Origin: Hormiphora californensis
Taxonomy: Eukaryota > Ctenophora > Tentaculata > Cydippida > Pleurobrachiidae
Direction of reading: 5' to 3'
Assembly (NCBI GenBank): GCA_020137815.1
Contig: CM035358.1
Location: 5,173,488 to 5,237,487 of the forward strand
Length of the DNA stretch: 64,000 nt
In this document: piece after piece, positions 57,236-64,000 of the stretch
Layout: every line of letters begins with the position of its first letter
How positions within the stretch are numbered: the first letter of the stretch is position 1
Made by a program: the position numbers and the translations under genes
Notes under the pieces: model-generated
Databases searched by the model: none
What the model was told of the DNA's origin: nothing
What the model saw: only the letters and a program-made list of their open reading frames with translations

Positions 57236-60200
57236 ATGAGTAGTCCACCTGGATCCTTCTTTTTCGAGGTTCACCGGCTAAAAAAGTTTGCAGAGTCAAT
57301 GTTGGACTCAATGGGGCTAGATCAGCAGGTATAATTGAATTCAAAGCCTTCCAATCTGTGTTTCATGTTTCTTGAACATGGGTTGATTTCACTTTCACTT
57401 TTGAGCTGCTGAGTGCTACTGTTATTGTCCATACTTTCACGGACACAGTTTCAAGCGACTCAAAGTGCTACTAGGTCATTGTTAATAATGTTAATGTCTC
57501 AAAGTGCTACTGACGCTACTAGGTCATTGTTAATGTCATCTTCAATAATTTCTTGTTTGATGTGCTTTTTGTTTAGGTTGGATTACCATTCCAAGAGGAC
57601 CGTGAGGCTGAACCTAGTGACGATCAGGAGGAGCTGGGTGAATGTCCTCAGACATCTTCCCACCCTACTTGTCTTACCGCGCAACCTCCCCATCTCTCTT
57701 CATCCGGAAGTGTTGTTTCAAGTACAGTTCCCCCACCGCCACTACCGCGGCCTGCGAGTGCGATGTCACCCCCGCTGCCTACCATGTCTCCAGTGTCAAC
57801 TAATCCCGATATTTCTGCCCGAGAAATGGTAAGAAAACTTTTTTAGATCTTTATTTTACTTTTCTAACTTTTGTCAACTATCTCAGTACACAGCAGAGCC
57901 GCCGTATTGTGAGTCACCGGCTGTTTCCATGGCAACTGCTCCACCGCCATCAGAATCAGGATGTGTTTCCATGGTTACCACTGGGGACGATACTGAAGAT
58001 GATGCCTGTACTATCCGAGATGAAGAGGTGAGTTATGAAATGCCGATTAACTTTCCAGTCATAGTTCCACATTACCTGCATTATAATTCGCTTCCTCAGT
58101 GTTATAGTTGTACTGCAATCCTCAACCTGCATTATTTCAGGTATCTGAAGGGTCAGTTGAAGGGAAAATGGTTGCAGCACCGCATGACGGTGGTCATTTG
58201 GAAGAAAACACTGCAAACTTAGAGGCAGAAATGTGAGTGCAAATTTAAACGCCGAAGAAACGATGAATCATTCGTCTATTTTTTTAAACCTAATCCAGCT
58301 AGAGTTACTTGTGGGCTTTTACCATATGACAAATATACCGTTTCAATTCTTGTTATACATATCATGGTGACTGTTTATTAAAGATTCCCAAAGCAAGGTG
58401 ATTACATCTCACATTGATCATAGTACGCTGGTGGGAGCTAGCTAATGAGAATGAAAAGGGGGATAGAGACCGTGTATAGTCTATAGAGTATTCGATGGTT
58501 TAGTGCACTTTTTTAATTCACAATTAATTTCAATCATGAGAACTATTTCGATCAAATGCTTTGACCCCTTCCATCTTTTGTTTGTTCTAAAAGCTGGATA
58601 GATTTATAAGAACGATTAAAGATTTAAATAACTAAAACGTGGGCCGATCTTGCTGTAAAATGAGGTTTGCCTTGCATATTTTTTTTTGCATAATTTTCAA
58701 TAATACTGACATATCTTTCTATTATGTGAGCTATACAGAATGGGCCACACATAAATGACGTGTAGTGTGTCTTTTCTTGAACAATAGTTCTCCAGTTTTT
58801 TAACACCTTTTATTTCATTGGTCGTCCGACCAAAACTTTTCAATGAGAGATTTCGAAAAGCAAGATCATAACCTCTTAAGATATTTTTTCTTTCCCTTGC
58901 GCAGCTGCAACATTAATCAGCCTTGAGTGAAGTTCTTTTGAAATTGTATACATTCCTCTACGTCACACTCTTTCACTCTGATTGCAGAATTGTTAAGGGG
59001 AATGAACCTGCAGTAGCAGGCCAGATGACGCTCAAAGAATCCCTTACCAACTTCTACACCAACAAGCTCAGAAACCCATTCAATCACAGGGTAATTTAAC
59101 TTTGTTTGTTTCATAGCTTGTTGAGTGTTCCTTATCTCGCCCTTATCTCGCCCTTATCTTGCCCTCATCTGCTTCTTATCTTTCCTTTATCTCATCCTTA
59201 TCTCATCCTTATCTCACCCTTATCTCCCCCTTATCTCGGTCCCTTATCTCGGTCCCTTATCTCGGTCCCTTATCTCGGTCCCTTATCTCTCACCTTTATC
59301 TCGCCCTTATCTCCGCCTAGCTCCATATCTCCCCTTATCCCCCCCCCTTATCTTGGTAATGAAATTCCCCCTCTGCGCTAGGGGTGACTTCGTAACCAAC
59401 CCTTATCTCCGTCTGGCCCCAGGTATTAGATGAAGAAGAAGATGAACCACTGCGGATTGAAAAGAAGTTTGAGGAACCATCAACGGGATCCTCCGTAACA
59501 AGCTACAACATTGTTCTTCTAACTGTTCTCTGTTGGCTCATGCTCATGACAGGTTTAATAATAGGGCTTCAGATTTCAAATCTAATGACAGGTATAGGCC
59601 GGCTTTAGATATATGATCTTAGATTTGAAACCTTCAAGTATAGATATGGTAAATAATTATATGAACTTAGATGTAAATTTTCTTTAAATCTTCATCTTCC
59701 AGGTATCCTCTACAATCTCTCCCAGATGACATCACACTATCAGGTATATAGCACCCAATAAAAACTAGAATTTTAAATCTTCCTAAAAATCAATGCTTGG
59801 TTTCGGTTTTTGATTTCTTATAGAAATGTTACTCGGAATTATATCTGCAGTTGTCATGACAACGTGTTTCTGCAGGTGTGTCAGTGGAATGTGAAACACT
59901 CGGTGATGGCTCTGGAGCCTTCCCTGTTCATCGTCTGTATTGGAGTGTCTACATTTGTGAGCGGATTTATCAGCGATAGGATCGGGAGACGGCGTGTTCT
60001 TATCAGTGAGTTTAATTTCTTATCAGTGAGTTTTATTTCTTATCAGTAAATTTTATTTCTTATCAGTGAGTTTTATTTCTTATCAGTGAGTTTTATTTCT
60101 TATCAGTGAGTTTAATTTCTTATCAGTGAGTTTTATTTCTTATCAGTGAGCTTTATTTCTTATCAGTGAGTTTTATTTCTTATCAGTGAGCTATATTTCT

Positions 60201-63200
60201 TATCAGTAAGTTTTATTTCTTATCAACAAGTTTTATTTCTTATCAGTGAGTTTTATTTCTTATCAATGAGTTTTATTTCTTATCAATAAGTTTTAATTCT
60301 TATCAGTGTCTTATCAACTAGTTATCAAAAGATTTAGAATCTGTTGTCGACTGAATCGAAACTGATCGGAGAAAGCTAGAATTCCACACAAAATTTATCA
60401 TCGAAACTCTATTTCAGTAACGGTTGGTATCATGACTGCGGGAATTCTAGTGTCTGGAACATCCATTATACCCCAACAGTACATTCTGGGAGTCTTTCTT
60501 TCTGGTATAGTTAATGCCTTTTCATTCATTTTTTTAACGACATATTTATCCATAAAATTGTCAGATCTAATTCGTATTTTATGTTGGTATTTATAAAGTT
60601 TCCACGTCCCAGGTGTGAGTGCGGGAATGGTCTTCAACTTGTGTATCGTGATGTGGCTGGAGAGTAGTCCGAGCTCTCTAAAACGGTTGGGAATTCTCGC
60701 CCAAATGGTTTTCACTTCCCTGGGATACGCCGCCATCGTCCTTTATGATACACTTCTTATGGTAGGTCATAATTCAATAGTTCTGAGAACATTACAATAT
60801 TACTTTTTATCTCCACTTCACCAGTATGTACTATCCACTCTTTCATTTTACCCCAAATATTGTGAAGGAGGCTTAGAACAAAACAATTCTACATTTCTAC
60901 TGCACCACCTCCAGAATAGGGTCCTCAACAGGGGTTCCAGCCCATAGCAACCGCTCTTATCAAATCAAATCAAATCTCCTCTAGGAACCCTTTGGATGGA
61001 ACTGGGGAGTATTGTTCAGTTTGATTGTGCTGATCCCAGTCTACATTCTACTGCCGCTAGTGGAGGAAACTCCTCTTTACCTGCTAGCAACAGGAAGGGT
61101 GGAGGAGGGGAACGCCGTCGCTCTAAAATGCAACATGAAACAAGCGGTATAAACTTCAGTTGATCGGACTCTTCGGGAGCCAACATGTACAATGAAATCT
61201 TTTCATCAGAATTTCGCAAACCGTACAATTGATAGCCATGAAAAACTCTCATCTCCATAGGATTTGGAAGTCACGGTCGACGTTGAAAGGACAGTGCTGG
61301 AGGCAATCAAGCAGGTTCTGTCAAGAGAATACTGGAAAACAACTATCGCCCTCATCTTTCTGTTTGGTCTCCATAGGCTAGTCGAGACTGGACTTATATT
61401 CGGGGTAAGTGTTAGTAAATAAAAGTAAGTAGGTAAGTTAAAGTAAGTTAAACTTCCCCTCGGAGCTGCCAAGATCATGCAATTTGGCCTTTATAGTCCA
61501 TGACACTTTCTAAAATAAGAAGCTTTCCATCTAATTCAGAATATAGGTAACTTTCCAAACAACTACTATTATAAAAATTAACAGTGCCTTCATTTTATGA
61601 TGAAGATACTTCGTTTCAACGATAATTGGATCGATAAATCATGTTTAAATCTATTACAGGTGCCTCACATGATCGGAATGAACTATTGTAATCAACTGGA
61701 GGGCTTGAATACTGTTCATAACAATGTTTCAGCGATGGACTGTATCACTCCGTTTTCCGTCAAGGTAAATCAATGTGTCCTTAATGTGTCCTCAATGTGT
61801 CCTCAAACGTTCCGTAGGTAGTATGCTAATATGCTATACTACCAAAAAAGAACCCGAATTTTCGGGGTGTACCATATAGGTCTTTCTCGACTGTACCATG
61901 AAAGGCGAAAGCTTAGGTGTCCGTCAAGGTGTATTTCATGGCTGCTGTTTCAAGAACATGCATCACGATTTTACACCATGTGAATCACAGTTTCCGGGAG
62001 CTAGTTACAAAGTATTTCAGGTAGCTAATGTTTAGTATCACATAATTTTATGTGACTCTACAATAACTATTTCCTCTTTAGGAGTACAGCGTAATATTCA
62101 TGTTTGCAATCCTAGGAATTCCTGGGTTTGCCATCGGGGCGTGCCTGCAGGTAGGGACATATAGCTGACGTATATACCATTAATTAAGCGTTCTAACCGA
62201 TCTTACGTATGTCAATGATTCATTGTAAAAAATATTCCCATGGTCAAAAAGTTGAATCAGTTTCCTTGTCAGTCGAAAAAGATGAAGATAAACGTGACAA
62301 AGGGAATAGCGATTCTATCCTTAACTGTCGGGGCAATATTGGCCTTCTGCACCTACTGTGATTACTACTGGTTGTTGGAAATCAAACTGGGCCTTCTCCG
62401 GGTGTTCGTATCCGGCCAAGTAAGATATATATTGTCGGATTTACGGGATGAAAGGGGGGATAGCACGATCTAAATCGAGAGATCCGACTGTATTGAACCC
62501 TTTCGTTTGAAGCCTGTGTCTGTAAAACACAGAAATCTGTGTCTGTAAAACACAACTTGTAACCCTTTCAGGACCAGATATTCTCTGTTCTCATCCCCTC
62601 CGTTTTCAGGATCAGATATTCTCTGTTCTCATCCCCTCCGTTTCAGGATCAGATATTCTCTGTTCTCATCCCCTCCGTTTTCAGGATCAGATATTATCTG
62701 TTCTCATCCCCTCCGTTTCAGGATCAGATATTCTCTGTTCTCATCCCCTCCGTTTCAGGATCAGATATTCTCTGTTCTCATCCCCTCCGTTTCAGGATCA
62801 GATATTCTCTGTTCTCATCCCCTCCGTTTCAGGATCAGATATTCTCTGTTCTCATCCCCTCCGTTTTCAGGATCAGATATTCTCTGTTCTCATCCCCTCC
62901 GTTTCAGGATCAGATATTCTCTGTTCTCATCCCCTCCGTTTCAGGATCAGATATTCTCTGTTCTCATCCCCTCCGTTTTCAGGATCAGATATTCTCTGTT
63001 CTCATCCCCTCCGTTTCAGGATCAGATATTCTCTGTTCTCATCCCCTCCGTTTTCAGGATCAGATATTCTCTGTTCTCATCCCCTCCGTTTATCCAACCC
63101 GGATTAGGACCACTGCAAGTGGTTTGGTCCGGTCCGTCGGCATCTGTCTTGCTTCCACAGGTAATTGTTGAAGAAGTGAAGCAAAGTTTTCTCGAAGGCT

Positions 63201-63473
63201 TCTGTCAATTCATTTAGTATACCATTATTTATTTTTTTCAAACCTATTTTAGTAAGGCAAACCAATATAAACCATTATATCGTTATTTATTTATCCACAG
63301 GTCCCTATCTAACTATCTGGTTCTTCCACAATGTTTCCATCAAGTGGGCCCTTATCTTGCATTGTGTCATATATGTGGGCCGAATACCACTATCACTATT
63401 AGTGAGGAAACCTCAGCTGCCAGGAGAGAAGGACGTTGAGGAGGGAAATCAGGAATGCAGCGCTGCTGAGTGA
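57236..63473 (+). CDS. SV2-like (SLC22B-type) MFS transporter, 766 aa
   Basis: A 12-TM major-facilitator protein with a long acidic/Pro-rich cytosolic N-terminus. Eighteen exons join in phase (2,301 nt): 57236-57328, 57577-57828, 57887-58027, 58141-58232, 58988-59090, 59423-59591, 59703-59743, 59876-60005, 60418-60504, 60613-60761, 60985-61146, 61261-61404, 61660-61764, 61880-62020, 62082-62150, 62273-62419, 63058-63160, 63301-63473. Motif A is SDRIGRRRVL after TM2, and EETPLYLLATGRVEEG follows TM6. Between TM7 and TM8 lies a lumenal loop with VFLDCT..., FHGCCFKN and DFTPC, like the FxDCxF / FxxCxF pattern of SV2. SVYPTRIRTTASG precedes TM11, as EVYPT does in SV2/SVOP. SV2 proteins sit in secretory vesicles; the substrate here is unknown. 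Introns 8 and 16 carry minisatellites made of the adjoining splice site. Confidence 0.85.
59130..59415 (+). repeat. CTTATCTCG-type minisatellite before an acceptor
   Basis: About 20 degenerate copies of CCTTATCTCG(GTC) fill intron 5 of the SV2-like gene up to the exon 6 acceptor, forming an extended pyrimidine-rich tract. Confidence 0.8.
60002..60310 (+). repeat. 20-bp minisatellite made of the exon 8 splice donor
   Basis: About 15 units of TTATTTCTTATCAGTGAGTT. The first unit contains the true exon end and donor (CTTATCA|GTGAGT), and most copies keep GTGAGT. A few have GTAAAT or lose the GT. Confidence 0.92.
62569..63091 (+). repeat. 37/38-bp minisatellite made of the exon 17 acceptor and exon start
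   Basis: Fourteen units of TTTCAG followed by the first 31 nt of exon 17 (GATCAGATATTC...CCCCTCCG). Only the last unit runs on into the rest of the exon (TTTATCCAACCCGG). All frames are open through the array, and each unit has a usable-looking acceptor. Confidence 0.95.
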
Positions 63474-64000
63474 TATATTTTGTGATAATTTTTGTGTGGA
63501 TGTAATAATTTCTTTTTTGTTTTGAAATTATTCATATTGGTTTTTATTTTATGTTTGTCGGAAAACTTGGATATTGTAGTTAATTAGATGCCATGTGGAT
63601 TATAAACACGAACGGTTTTGCGGTGGGCCAGTCAGCCGGGAGTCCACCTGCCGGGTGTTAGGTCCATTTGTGCTTTTTAACCATTTGTGCGGGTAAGCAC
63701 AGTCAGATATTTTTGGCTAATCCTGTGGATAAGCTGCAGATATTTATATTTCTATTTCTAAGAACGAACGTCGTTCTAGTTGTTTTTAGTTAGAGAGATA
63801 GAGAAGCGCCACACCCCAACAAAAAGCACCACACCCCAGTGCTCTCCCACTATTTTGTGTTAGACAACAGGAAAATATCTCGAGCGAGAATCATCGCGAG
63901 CTTAGCTTAGGCAGGACAGACTTTATTTTTCAGCTCTCCCCCTTCACTAGAAGATTTTATAAAAGTGCTATCCCAGATTCTATTCCCGTCCAGGTCTCTC
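63474..64000. other. 3' flank of the SV2-like gene; nothing further recognised
   Basis: AT-rich sequence after the stop, likely 3' UTR at first. I see no exon or repeat I can support. Confidence 0.4.

Overview
The window is nuclear DNA of an invertebrate animal. It holds spliced genes with GT-AG introns and metazoan domain types (class A GPCR, calcium-binding EGF plus LDLR class B, multi-Ig surface protein, SV2-like transporter, GPI-anchor enzymes, Prp40, SR splicing factor). It also has two Pol III tRNA-Asn genes, many microsatellites and an unusual load of fold-back DNA transposons. I cannot name the phylum from sequence alone. No CRISPR, operon or prokaryotic feature is present.

Layout. 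1-1,740: 3' end of a GPCR (+) and two exons of an EGF/YWTD protein (-). 1,740-11,800: no gene seen; CT/GA arrays, a 100-N gap, small hairpin elements and a 2.9-kb satellite of three perfect arrays in series. 11,829-13,289: single-exon coiled-coil protein (+). 13,935-15,513: SR splicing factor with zinc knuckle (+). 15,514-17,981: CT-rich intergenic DNA. 17,982-22,817: 11-exon secreted multi-Ig protein (-) with three different inverted-repeat elements in its introns. 22,818-27,985: purine/pyrimidine-rich DNA and a seven-unit satellite. 27,986-28,211: two tRNA-Asn genes (-). 28,351-43,276: three minus-strand genes head to tail with short gaps, PRPF40 then GPAA1 then PIGA. GPAA1 hosts a small secreted-protein gene on the opposite strand inside one intron. 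43,699-45,794: nested fold-back elements, the inner one a 1.5-kb near-perfect palindrome with a 9-bp target duplication. 45,993-55,437: an unrecognised multi-exon gene (+) with internal amino-acid repeats. 57,236-63,473: 18-exon SV2-like 12-TM transporter (+).

The most interesting part is the fourth intron of the unrecognised gene. It carries a TA-flanked element (49,137-54,334). Into this a 3,875-bp element (50,066-53,940) has inserted with a clean 6-bp duplication, CACGGT. That inner element has roughly 0.9-kb terminal inverted repeats and two small ORFs, each behind its own TATAAAAG box, one with a C2H2 zinc finger. I see no transposase, integrase or polymerase in it. Its left arm was later hit by two Helitron-like units in perfect head-to-tail tandem. 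The 6-bp duplication and long arms recall Polinton/Maverick integration, so this may be an undescribed non-autonomous or satellite relative.

A second theme is tandem repeats grown from splice sites: a donor repeated about 15 times (60,002-60,310), an acceptor plus exon start repeated 14 times (62,569-63,091), and an in-frame 54-bp donor duplication (1,032-1,139). Gene models below were assembled by hand. For every complete model the exon phases join and total a multiple of three.
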